Source of the DNA: an uncultured Cellvibrionales bacterium
GTDB taxonomy: Bacteria > Pseudomonadota > Gammaproteobacteria > Pseudomonadales > Porticoccaceae
NCBI GenBank assembly: GCA_913062605.1
Contig: CAJXWQ010000003.1
Location: 124,001 to 188,000, forward strand
DNA length: 64,000 nucleotides
Direction: 5' to 3'
The position numbers were made by a program, and so were the translations under genes. Shown here piece by piece: positions 40,337-47,992 of this stretch. The first letter of the stretch is position 1; every line of letters begins with the position of its first letter. The notes beneath the pieces are model-generated. The model saw only the letters and a list, made by a program, of their open reading frames with translations, made no database searches and had not been told where the DNA came from.

Positions 40337-40369
40337 AAAAAAGACACCACTTGTTGGTGTCTTTTTTTT
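40337..40369 (+). terminator. Terminator of the rpsP-rplS operon
   Basis: AAAAAAGACACCA and TGGTGTCTTTTTTTT form a stem with a GACACCA/TGGTGTC core (40343-40349 with 40355-40361), a 5-base loop, and an eight-T tail. The A tract upstream could also support termination in the reverse direction. Confidence 0.92.
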
Positions 40370-40467
40370 GGCCAAATCTCTTTGAATCCTGTTTCTTGCC
40401 CGCTTGGGTACGGTTATCCACTTTTATACTGCCTTGTTCGTTTTATCTCGCCCGGTTAGAGTAACCC

Positions 40468-41370
40468 ATGGCTATTAGCTCCTCAGACCAGCAGCTTATC
40501 GACACCTATCTGGATGCTGTCTGGATGGAAAAAGGTCTGGGTCAAAATACGCTGGATGCCTATCGCCGTGATTTACATACCTTTGGTGTTTGGCTTGCCT
40601 CAATCAGTCAGACATTGGTGGGAGTCTGTGGGCCTGATGTACAACGTTATTTGGCTCACCGGTTTGAAGAGGGGCTGGCTGCTCGCTCTACAGCTCGCCA
40701 GCTATCATGCCTGAGAGGTTTCTACCGCTACCTCTTGCGAGAGAATCGAGTTCAGGAAGACCCTACAGCTCTGGTAGATAACCCCAAGCTGGGAAGGCCA
40801 TTGCCCAAGAGTCTTTCGGAGTCAGATGTGGAGGCTTTGCTGGCAGCACCCGATACAGATACACCCATAGGATTGCGTGACCGCACTATGCTGGAAGTGC
40901 TCTACGCCACTGGCTTGAGAGTCTCTGAGCTGGTTGGGTTAAAGCTTCATCAGGTAAACACGCGACAGGGTGTGGTTCGAGTATTTGGTAAGGGCAGCAA
41001 GGAGCGCATGGTGCCCTTGGGTGATGAAGCATTGAGTTGGTTGGAGCGGTATGTGAAAAATTCGCGCCCGATGTTGCTCAATGAGGTTCAGAGTGATGTC
41101 TTGTTCCCCAGTACCCGCGCACGCGAAATGACACGTCAGACTTTTTGGCACCGCTTGAAACAGCATGTTCAACAGGCAGGTATCGACAAACCGTTATCTC
41201 CACACACCTTGCGCCATGCCTTTGCCACACACCTGCTGAATCATGGGGCTGATTTGAGGGTAGTGCAGCTGTTACTGGGTCACAGTGATCTTTCAACAAC
41301 GCAGATTTACACTCATGTAGCCAGTAGTCGTATGAAATCTTTACATGAACAACATCACCCAAGAGGGTAA
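40468..41370 (+). CDS. xerD: Tyrosine recombinase XerD
   Basis: The 300-residue recombinase has an N-terminal SAM-like DNA-binding domain and a catalytic domain with Arg in ATGLRVSEL, Lys in GKGSKER, HTLRHAFATHLL, LGHSDLSTTQ and the Tyr nucleophile in IYTHV. With XerC it resolves chromosome dimers at dif. The dsbC neighbour downstream matches Pseudomonas and enterobacterial order, favouring XerD over XerC. Confidence 0.94.
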   Translation: MAISSSDQQLIDTYLDAVWMEKGLGQNTLDAYRRDLHTFGVWLASISQTLVGVCGPDVQRYLAHRFEEGLAARSTARQLSCLRGFYRYLLRENRVQEDPTALVDNPKLGRPLPKSLSESDVEALLAAPDTDTPIGLRDRTMLEVLYATGLRVSELVGLKLHQVNTRQGVVRVFGKGSKERMVPLGDEALSWLERYVKNSRPMLLNEVQSDVLFPSTRAREMTRQTFWHRLKQHVQQAGIDKPLSPHTLRHAFATHLLNHGADLRVVQLLLGHSDLSTTQIYTHVASSRMKSLHEQHHPRG

Positions 41371-41512
41371 CAATGGGTTAACTAAAGGATGCAGGGAGGT
41401 TGAGTGGAACCCTGGTTGTCTAATAGACTCCAATACGCATTCCCTTTCACGAAATGATGTGCAAGACGATTGATATTAACCGATGGATTACCCGGAAAAG
41501 AGACATAGATTT

Positions 41513-42253
41513 ATGATGAAGAGTATTGTTGGTTTTATGGTTGCGACTCTCCTGTTGAGTGCTGCCAACGCAGAGCCGGTATCTGAGGTTATTACTAAAA
41601 CTATTAGGGATAACCTTAAAGAGGCCCGGCCAGATTTGAACTACGGTGCTGTAGAAACCAGTCCGATTAATGGGCTATATATAGTACGAGTCAATGGCAC
41701 CCAGTTTCTCTATGTGAATGAAACGGGTGAATACCTGATTACAGGCGACATGTATCAGGCCCGCCCGGGACTCTTTATGCCCGTAAAAGATTTAGAGGCA
41801 GCCCGTATTCGTAAAGGTCTGATGGAGAGTGTTGCCAAGGACGATATGATTATCTTTCCCGCCGTGGATGAAACCAAGGCGGTCATTTATGTGTTCACAG
41901 ATGTGGATTGCGGCTACTGTCAAAAGTTACACAATGAAGCACTGCCTGGCTTGACGATGGGTGGTGTCGAAGTGCGTTACCTGGCATTCCCCAGAGCGGG
42001 TATCGGTTCTCCCTCCTATCGAAAAATTGCATCCGCCTGGTGTGCTGAGGATAAGCTGACCGCACTGACTGCACTGAAGAACAGGCAGCCTATCCCCGAG
42101 AATGTCTGTAAGGATAACCCCGTTGCAGCTCAATATGCTCTAGGGCAGGAAGCCGGTGTCACTGGAACACCGGCACTGATTATGGAAGATGGCACACTGT
42201 TACCCGGTTATCGCCCGGCGCCAGAGTTATTGAAAGTTATTGGGGTGAATTAG
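41513..42253 (+). CDS. dsbC: Thiol:disulfide interchange protein DsbC
   Basis: The 246-residue periplasmic disulfide isomerase has a signal peptide (MMKSIVGFMVATLLLSAANA), an N-terminal dimerisation domain, and a thioredoxin fold with active site CGYC in FTDVDCGYCQKLH. A second Cys pair (SAWCAEDK and ENVCKDN) is the structural disulfide. The cis-Pro loop TGTPALIM is present. ATG 41513 is placed at the signal peptide; an ATG ten codons upstream would add a charged tail ahead of it. Confidence 0.94.
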   Translation: MMKSIVGFMVATLLLSAANAEPVSEVITKTIRDNLKEARPDLNYGAVETSPINGLYIVRVNGTQFLYVNETGEYLITGDMYQARPGLFMPVKDLEAARIRKGLMESVAKDDMIIFPAVDETKAVIYVFTDVDCGYCQKLHNEALPGLTMGGVEVRYLAFPRAGIGSPSYRKIASAWCAEDKLTALTALKNRQPIPENVCKDNPVAAQYALGQEAGVTGTPALIMEDGTLLPGYRPAPELLKVIGVN

Positions 42254-42606
42254 CCTTTCCACCTTGATGGATTTTGATATGAGTTAGTTTCACTATCTTG
42301 TACCCGTTATCTCACTCCTGTTACTCAGAGTCCTTCAATCGCCCGGTTGCCCGCATTGACAGTAGCTTTCCTGCGTTATTGTGGGCCTTTATCTCATTGA
42401 CAGTGTCCCTGTCGACTATTAAGGTTGCCATCTTTTTATAGTGCTATTTTTAGGCTGATATTTTCAGCCCGAATGAGAGCAAATAAGCTTTTGAGCAAGG
42501 CTCTATCTATTGCACGGTCATTATTGATTAACAGGGTGCGGGCACCGGTTGTAACTCTGACTGCAACCATGGTTTTAACCCTGATATTAACGTTAAGGCG
42601 AACACT
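42254..42606. other. 353-bp dsbC-hom interval with leader-like short ORF
   Basis: No assigned gene lies here. CATTGACAGT occurs at 42355-42364 and 42396-42405, so there are two TTGACA-like -35 boxes 41 bp apart, neither with a good -10. A short frame ends at TGA 42608-42610, sharing bases with the TTG start of hom. Its last 20 codons contain six Thr and six Leu, and an ATG at 42568 would give a 13-residue peptide. A thr-leader-like attenuator is possible but no terminator with a T run is visible. Confidence 0.4.
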
Positions 42607-43911
42607 TTGAATTCTGTAAAAATTGGCATATGTGGTTTGGGAACAGTGGGCAGTGGTGCAGTGAATGTACTGAGCCGAAATGCTGATGAAATCAATGCCC
42701 GTGCAGGTTGCCAAATCCTGATTGGCCAGGTGGGTGCAAGACGCGACAATCCAGCCTGTGACCTTGGCGATATCAGTGTTACTCGAGACATTTTTGAGGT
42801 TGCCGACAACCCCGATATCGATATTCTGGTCGAGCTGATCGGCGGCACTACCGTGGCCAAAGACCTTGTGTTTAGAGCCATTGAAAATGGCAAGCACGTA
42901 GTCACCGCTAACAAGGCGCTGATTGCTGAATTCGGCAATGAAATTTTTGAAGCCGCCAAAGCAAAAGGTGTCACCGTCGCCTTTGAAGCAGCCGTAGCGG
43001 GTGGTATTCCTATTATTAAGGCCATTCGTGAAGGGCTATCCGCCAACTGCATCGAGTGGCTGGCCGGAATTATTAATGGCACCGGCAACTTTATTCTTAC
43101 CGAAATGCGGGATAAAGGCCGGGACTTTGACGATGTATTAAAAGAGGCCCAAGAGCTGGGCTATGCAGAAGCCGACCCGACATTTGATGTAGAAGGTATT
43201 GATGCCGCTCATAAGTTGGTCATTCTGGCTTCTCTGGCATTTGGCATACCACTGCAATTTGACAAAGTATTTACCGAAGGCATCAGTAAAATTGAGCCTC
43301 AGGATGTCACCTATGCCGAACAGTTGGGCTACCGTATCAAACACTTGGGTGTTGCCAGTCGAAACAATGGCAACATTGAACTTCGAGTTCACCCCACCTT
43401 GATTCCAGAAAAATGCCTGATCGCCAATGTAGATGGTGTGATGAATGCCGTGCTGGTGAATGGCGATGCCGTTGGTCCAACCCTGTACTACGGCCCCGGT
43501 GCCGGTGCGGAGCCCACCGCATCCTCCGTGATTGCCGATGTAGTTGATCTGGCCCGTACCCTCACAGCAGACCCAGAACACCGTGTCCCTCACCTGGGCT
43601 TCCAGCCGGATCAGCTAAACGAAATTGACGTGCTGCCAATCAGCGAAGTGGAAACTTCGTATTATCTGCGGATCAATGCACTGGATGTTCCCGGCGTACT
43701 GGCCAAAATCACTCAAGTATTGAGTGATGCCAATATCAGTGTTGAAGCTGTTATCCAGAAAGAGCCAGAAGTGGGTAAAGATCACGTTCAGTTGATTATC
43801 CTCACGAATCGCGCGGTAGAGAAATATCTGGACGAAGCGGTGGAGAAGATTCAAGCATTGGATTCCACCGCTGGTGATGTGGTCAGAATTCGTGTTGAAT
43901 CATTGGGCTAG
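42607..43911 (+). CDS. hom: Homoserine dehydrogenase
   Basis: The 434-residue enzyme reduces aspartate semialdehyde to homoserine, the branch point to threonine and methionine. It has the NAD(P) fold GICGLGTVGSG, the catalytic domain (GIINGTGNFIL, EADPTFDVEGIDAAHK) and a C-terminal ACT domain (YYLRINALDVPGVLAKITQVL in parts) that usually confers threonine inhibition. There is no aspartokinase fusion. The start is a TTG at 42607 with AAGG about ten bases upstream, overlapping a short leader frame. It is followed by thrC. Confidence 0.95.
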   Translation: MNSVKIGICGLGTVGSGAVNVLSRNADEINARAGCQILIGQVGARRDNPACDLGDISVTRDIFEVADNPDIDILVELIGGTTVAKDLVFRAIENGKHVVTANKALIAEFGNEIFEAAKAKGVTVAFEAAVAGGIPIIKAIREGLSANCIEWLAGIINGTGNFILTEMRDKGRDFDDVLKEAQELGYAEADPTFDVEGIDAAHKLVILASLAFGIPLQFDKVFTEGISKIEPQDVTYAEQLGYRIKHLGVASRNNGNIELRVHPTLIPEKCLIANVDGVMNAVLVNGDAVGPTLYYGPGAGAEPTASSVIADVVDLARTLTADPEHRVPHLGFQPDQLNEIDVLPISEVETSYYLRINALDVPGVLAKITQVLSDANISVEAVIQKEPEVGKDHVQLIILTNRAVEKYLDEAVEKIQALDSTAGDVVRIRVESLG

Positions 43912-43941
43912 TGTTTTAAATAAGTAGTGCTTCTGTTTTTT

Positions 43942-43965
43942 AGAAGTGCCCTAAGAAGTGCTCTA
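43942..43965 (+). repeat. 12-bp tandem duplication between hom and thrC
   Basis: AGAAGTGCCCTA (43942-43953) and AGAAGTGCTCTA (43954-43965) are adjacent and differ at one base. Confidence 0.75.
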
Positions 43966-44018
43966 AACAAACAGTTAATAAACAGAGCATTATCGAAAGA
44001 ATTATTGAGAGAGCTATT

Positions 44019-45416
44019 GTGAAATATATCAGTACCCGCGGGCAGGCCCCTACATTGTCCTTTGAAGATGCCATTCTGGCCGGTCTCGCCAGTGATGGAG
44101 GCCTCTATGTGCCGGAAACCCTGCCAAAGTTCTCTGCGGAAGAAATAGCCTCCTGGACCGGGTTGTCCTACCAAGAGCTGGCTTTCAATATCATGTCGCC
44201 CTTTGTGGCCGGAGAAGTGCCAGATGACGACCTACGCGAGCTGATCGACAAGACTTACAGTACCTTCCGCCACGATGCCATTGCCCCGCTGGTACAAACC
44301 GCCCACAACGAATTTATTCTTGAGCTGTTTCAAGGGCCAACCCTGGCTTTTAAAGACTTTGCCCTGCAATTCCTCGGTAACCTGCTGGACTACGTGCTGA
44401 AGAAGCGCGACCAGCGTGTAGTAATTATGGGTGCCACCTCCGGTGATACCGGTTCCGCCGCCATCGAAGGCTGTCGTCACAGCGATAACGTCGATATCTT
44501 TATTCTGCACCCCCATAACCGGGTGTCAGAAGTGCAGCGTCGTCAAATGACCACCGTATTGGAGAAGAATGTCTTCAATATTGCCATAGACGGTAACTTC
44601 GACGATTGTCAGAACATGGTGAAGAACAGCTTTGGTGACCAATCCTTCCTGCCGGAAGATCGCCAGCTCGTTGCAGTAAATTCAATTAACTGGGCGCGGA
44701 TTATGGCCCAGATCGTCTACTACTTTTATGCCAGCCTAGCGCTGGGTGCTCCCCATCGTCCCGTGGCGTTTTCAGTGCCCACCGGAAACTTTGGCGATAT
44801 TTTTGCTGGTTACCTGGCCAAGCGTATGGGCCTGCCCATTGACCAGCTGGTAGTGGCCACCAATGCTAATGATATTCTGCACCGTTGTATCAGCAATAAT
44901 GATCACAGCCTTCACGAGTTGGTTCACAGCCTGTCACCATCGATGGATATCATGGTGTCGAGTAACTTTGAACGCATGTTGTTTGACCTTTACGATCGCG
45001 ATGGCAATGCCATTAACGAACTGATGGCCAATTTCAAACAAACCGGCAAGCTGGCATTGAGTGAGCCTGCATTGGCAAAAGCCAGAGAGCTGTTCAGCAG
45101 TTGCCGTCTGGATGATGATGCGATGATTCAAGTGATTGCTGATGTGTGGGAAAACACCGAATACCTACTCGACCCACACACCGCCATTGGTGTGGAAGCA
45201 GCACGCAGAACTCGCAATCGTCAGGACATTCCGATGGTGTGTCTGGCCACCGCACATCCAGCCAAATTTCCCGAAGCTGTTCGCAAAGCTGGTTACCCCC
45301 AAGACCCGGCACTGCCTCACCATATGGCAGACTTGTTCGAGCGGGAAGAGCGCTATTCAGTACAGGCCAATGACCTGAATACCGTGCATCAATTTATTGC
45401 AGACAATATGCGTTGA
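44019..45416 (+). CDS. thrC: Threonine synthase
   Basis: The 465-residue PLP enzyme converts O-phosphohomoserine to threonine. It begins MKYISTRGQAPTLSFEDAIL, has the PLP lysine at about 112 in TLAFKDFALQFLG, and the glycine-rich phosphate loop GATSGDTGSAA. Start is GTG 44019 with GAGAGAG upstream. It lies 107 bp after hom, so a hom-thrC operon is likely. No thrB is present. Confidence 0.95.
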   Translation: MKYISTRGQAPTLSFEDAILAGLASDGGLYVPETLPKFSAEEIASWTGLSYQELAFNIMSPFVAGEVPDDDLRELIDKTYSTFRHDAIAPLVQTAHNEFILELFQGPTLAFKDFALQFLGNLLDYVLKKRDQRVVIMGATSGDTGSAAIEGCRHSDNVDIFILHPHNRVSEVQRRQMTTVLEKNVFNIAIDGNFDDCQNMVKNSFGDQSFLPEDRQLVAVNSINWARIMAQIVYYFYASLALGAPHRPVAFSVPTGNFGDIFAGYLAKRMGLPIDQLVVATNANDILHRCISNNDHSLHELVHSLSPSMDIMVSSNFERMLFDLYDRDGNAINELMANFKQTGKLALSEPALAKARELFSSCRLDDDAMIQVIADVWENTEYLLDPHTAIGVEAARRTRNRQDIPMVCLATAHPAKFPEAVRKAGYPQDPALPHHMADLFEREERYSVQANDLNTVHQFIADNMR

Positions 45417-45434
45417 TTGGTCAGGGATCGCTCT

Positions 45435-45779
45435 ATGTTACTGATTGAATTTCTGGAAAAACTGAACACAGAGCCAGAGACTGTCACCTTTGACAATACC
45501 ATCGCTGTGATTGAAGAAAACTACCGCTTCAGCGAGACAGCATTCACCAATGGTGAAACCAAAAATGATGCAGGGCAGAACAATGGCTCCTGCAAAATTT
45601 ATGCGTTTGGCCATATCAACAACTTAACCGAAGCTCAGACCTTGCAGTGTTTTGGTGATTACTACCGAAAAGATGTTTTGGAAAACCCAGACGGTGACGA
45701 TCACCAAAATATCCGAAATTTTATTCAACACGGATGGCAGGGTATTAGTTTTGACGGCAGCGCCCTGGCGTTAAGGTAG
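45435..45779 (+). CDS. HopJ-family protein
   Basis: The 114-residue protein matches the HopJ family: FLEKLNTEPETVTFDNTIAVIEENY, the F-x-NG-x3-N-x-AGQNNGSCKI core and FGDYYRKDVL. The family is named after a Pseudomonas syringae effector but most members are in non-pathogens with no secretion system nearby, and their role is unknown. No secretion signal or hrp box is visible. It follows thrC by 18 bp with AGGGA ahead of ATG 45435, so it is probably co-transcribed with thrC. Confidence 0.85.
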   Translation: MLLIEFLEKLNTEPETVTFDNTIAVIEENYRFSETAFTNGETKNDAGQNNGSCKIYAFGHINNLTEAQTLQCFGDYYRKDVLENPDGDDHQNIRNFIQHGWQGISFDGSALALR

Positions 45780-46004
45780 TTTTTAAAACCGGTTTTTTAG
45801 TAAGTATTCGTAAAAGGCAACATTGGGTTTTACTCCATCACCTTACATCAGTTTTACTTGAATTCTGCTTCCTCCCCACACAGCTAAACATCTAAACCAT
45901 CGATATAAACCCATTGTTTATGGCCGTAAGTTGATGGTTTAGGCCGCAATATGGGCACATCATTATTCTTCATTACAAAACAATTTCAAATGAAGAGGCC
46001 CAAA

Positions 46005-46280
46005 ATGAATCATTTTACAAAAATTGTTCTAACAGGATTGGTTGCCATTGGCATGAGTTCACCTGTTCTTGCTTCAAGCTACGAATGCGATAGTGGCCCC
46101 AAAGCTGAGTGGAAGACCAAGGATGAAGCAAAAGCCATGTTGGTAGCGGACGGGTATGAAGTCCGAAAGTCCAAGATCAAAGGTGGTTGCTATGAGTTTT
46201 ATACCAAGAAAAATGGTAAAAAATTCGAGGTCTTTGTCAATCCCGCCACGCTGGAGATTGCCAAGATCAAAGAAGACTGA
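46005..46280 (+). CDS. Secreted PepSY-type small protein
   Basis: The 91-residue protein has a signal peptide (about 1-23, ending SSPVLA) and one PepSY-like domain: KDEAKAMLVADGYEVRKSKIKGGCYEFYTKK in parts, with two Cys that could form a disulfide. ATG 46005 has AAGAGG six bases upstream; longer starts would not fit a signal peptide. PepSY proteins of this size often accompany cytochrome b561 genes, as here, and probably act in the periplasm with the b-type cytochrome. The exact substrate is unknown. Confidence 0.8.
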   Translation: MNHFTKIVLTGLVAIGMSSPVLASSYECDSGPKAEWKTKDEAKAMLVADGYEVRKSKIKGGCYEFYTKKNGKKFEVFVNPATLEIAKIKED

Positions 46281-46364
46281 CTGACAGGTTCGGTGGTGGG
46301 GGTCTAACTGGCAGCCGCTGCCGATTGGCGAGTTAATCCTTTAGTTTAAATAAGGAGAGTCTTC

Positions 46365-47483
46365 ATGGTCGAAGTAAAGGTCTGGGATCCCGTTGTTCGA
46401 ATCTGTCATTGGTTCACCGTGGCAGTGGTCTTGGTCAATACCACCATTCTTGATGAGGGTTCTATCCATGAAGCGTTGGGCTACTCTGTTGTCGTACTCT
46501 TGGCCGTTCGCTTGGTTTGGGGGGGTGTAGGCTCAAAGTACGCACGGTTTTCGACGTTCTTCCCAACCAGGAAAAGATTGAGAAAGCACTTGGCAGGACT
46601 ATTCTTAGTAGATAAGTCCTTAGCAGGTAAGTCCGGTGATGATCGCGCAACGCTTGGGCATAATCCACTCGGTGCACTAATGATATTCAATCTTCTCTTA
46701 ACGCTTGCCGTGGTATGCCTAACAGGCCATTTCATGACAACGGATCGTTTCTGGGGCAGCGAAATAATGGAAGATGTTCACGAAGCTTTTGTCGTCTATC
46801 TGTTGGTCAGTGTTGCTGCTCATGTGGCTGGCATTTTGGTCGAAAGTTTTCGGACGAGGGTCAATCTCATTTCTGCTATGGTGACAGGGAAGAAGAAACT
46901 GAGCTCAACTCAACTCAACTCAACTCAACTAAGGAAACTCATGCCCACGAACGAAAAATATGGTCGCTTGCTTGGAGGCGCGATGTCCCGAGACTTCCTA
47001 ACTTTGTGGGTTGGGCTTGCCCTTTCGACAATCTGCACAGCTTTTTTCGCCATGGATGTTGCGGGCGACTTACTCTTCGATAATGATTTTCCTGGTGGGA
47101 AGCTGCATCTCGGACTTGAGATTTTCGTTGTAATAATATCTGTTTCTGCATTCAGCTTTCATATTTTGGAGCTATCTAGGCTCGTGCGTAAGCACGAAAA
47201 GATCAACAATCAAGTGCGTATAGCATCCGGTGAGTTTGCCGGTGTTATTGAAGAGCTCTTTGTTTCCTGGCAACTGACGCCAGCGGAGCGAGATGTTGCC
47301 ATGTTGCTGGTCAAAGGTTTGAGTTTTGGAGGTATTGCAGAAGCACGGAATGCAAAGGAGGGGACAGTTAAGGCGCAGTCGAATGCCATTTATCGAAAAG
47401 CGAGTGTTTCAGGTCGTCATGAGCTTGTTTCCTTATTCCTTGACGAGCTATTACAGGGAATAGAAATAGGGCCAACTGAATGA
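46365..47483 (+). CDS. Cytochrome b561 fused in frame to a membrane LuxR-type regulator
   Basis: The single 372-residue frame has two parts. Residues 1-178 form a four-TM cytochrome b561-type domain with candidate heme His at 15, 35, 139 and 153. Residues 193-372 are a regulator with two TM helices (about 211-235 and 248-272), a helical linker and a GerE/LuxR-type HTH (about 304-362, LTPAERDVAMLLVKGLS). Residues 180-189 (SSTQLNSTQL) are encoded by a CTCAA run. The regulator half has its own ATG at 46941 with AAGGA at 46931, and a TAA at 46930-46932 is one frame away, so the ancestral state was probably two overlapping genes. Both fused and free regulator may be made. The PepSY gene lies 84 bp upstream and is probably in the same operon. 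Confidence 0.75.
   Translation: MVEVKVWDPVVRICHWFTVAVVLVNTTILDEGSIHEALGYSVVVLLAVRLVWGGVGSKYARFSTFFPTRKRLRKHLAGLFLVDKSLAGKSGDDRATLGHNPLGALMIFNLLLTLAVVCLTGHFMTTDRFWGSEIMEDVHEAFVVYLLVSVAAHVAGILVESFRTRVNLISAMVTGKKKLSSTQLNSTQLRKLMPTNEKYGRLLGGAMSRDFLTLWVGLALSTICTAFFAMDVAGDLLFDNDFPGGKLHLGLEIFVVIISVSAFSFHILELSRLVRKHEKINNQVRIASGEFAGVIEELFVSWQLTPAERDVAMLLVKGLSFGGIAEARNAKEGTVKAQSNAIYRKASVSGRHELVSLFLDELLQGIEIGPTE
46605..46634 (+). repeat. 15-bp in-frame tandem duplication in the cytochrome b561 part
   Basis: TTAGTAGATAAGTCC (46605-46619) and TTAGCAGGTAAGTCC (46620-46634) match at 13 of 15 bases and encode LVDKS-LAGKS in the loop between the second and third TM helices. Confidence 0.75.
46904..46930 (+). 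repeat. CTCAA pentanucleotide microsatellite, 5.4 copies
   Basis: Five uninterrupted CTCAA units plus CT span 46904-46930 at the cytochrome b561-LuxR junction. A unit of five is not a multiple of three, so gain or loss of one unit changes the downstream frame: one extra brings TAA 46930-46932 into frame; one fewer leads into the third frame, closed at 47081-47083. Confidence 0.95.
46941..47483 (+). CDS. Alternative stand-alone form of the membrane LuxR-type regulator
   Basis: This internal start in the same frame would give a 180-residue regulator alone. ATG 46941 is preceded by AAGGAA at 46931-46936, an almost ideal Shine-Dalgarno and spacing, overlapping a TAA that would end the cytochrome gene in another repeat register. 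The product would hold two TM helices and a C-terminal LuxR-type HTH. Such membrane-tethered HTH proteins are thought to respond to signals at the membrane. Whether it is made separately cannot be seen from DNA alone. Confidence 0.6.
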   Translation: MPTNEKYGRLLGGAMSRDFLTLWVGLALSTICTAFFAMDVAGDLLFDNDFPGGKLHLGLEIFVVIISVSAFSFHILELSRLVRKHEKINNQVRIASGEFAGVIEELFVSWQLTPAERDVAMLLVKGLSFGGIAEARNAKEGTVKAQSNAIYRKASVSGRHELVSLFLDELLQGIEIGPTE

Positions 47484-47519
47484 TTAGGAAGTGAAAGATA
47501 GATTAGGATGTGAAAAATA
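47482..47519 (+). repeat. 19-bp tandem duplication at the end of the LuxR-type gene
   Basis: GATTAGGAAGTGAAAGATA (47482-47500) is followed by GATTAGGATGTGAAAAATA (47501-47519), 17 of 19 identical, starting in the stop codon region of the upstream gene. Confidence 0.8.
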
Positions 47520-47521
47520 GA

Positions 47522-47860
47522 TCAGGGCGATGCAAATTTGATCGCCAGTTGGGAGGCGGTAAAGCAAATCGTGAAAAAGATAATCATTGCAACAATACCC
47601 GCCAAAATAATAGATTTTGGGTTTGTCTCCATCAAGTCCGACGCTCGTTTTAAACCAGACCCTCTTTGTAAAGAAAACACCAGGCAGAATGCTTGGGCAA
47701 TGATCTCAAAAAATCCCAGATTCTTTTTATTCTGTTCTTCTGAAACAGTTTTAAAGACAGGGTGAGCATCGTACTCAAGATCATTTCCGTCCTGATCTGT
47801 AATGATCTCTTTACTAGTAGCGATGTCTTTATCCGCATTGATGTCTTTATCAGTAGTCAT
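47522..47860 (-). CDS. DUF2970-like single-TM protein
   Basis: The 112-residue protein has an acidic N-terminus with short repeats (DKDINADKDIATSKE) and a C-terminal region FFEIIAQAFCLVFSLQ...NPKSIILAGIVAMIIFFTICF that resembles DUF2970 (a GVQ-like motif followed by one TM helix). ATG 47860 has GGAG eight bases upstream; an in-frame ATG 20 codons earlier has none. Function unknown. It is downstream of fadI on the same strand but 132 bp away. Confidence 0.6.
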   Translation of the reverse strand: MTTDKDINADKDIATSKEIITDQDGNDLEYDAHPVFKTVSEEQNKKNLGFFEIIAQAFCLVFSLQRGSGLKRASDLMETNPKSIILAGIVAMIIFFTICFTASQLAIKFASP

Positions 47861-47992
47861 GATCTTTTCTCCCCCCTCCTCAATGTTGGTAGATGCGAAC
47901 TTTAATTTTAACATCCGCATAAGTACAGATACAAAATATTTACTTTGAATCTAAACTCATGCCCCTAAGCTTATGTTACTAAATCATACGCG

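Noticed and set aside
42425-42610. 61-codon frame upstream of hom as a full protein gene
   Set aside because: Only the Thr/Leu-rich 3' part next to the hom start is notable; the 5' part has no ribosome site and unremarkable content.
45785-45798. AAAACCGGTTTTTT as a terminator after the HopJ gene
   Set aside because: The self-complement leaves only a four-A/four-T stem around CCGG, too weak to call.
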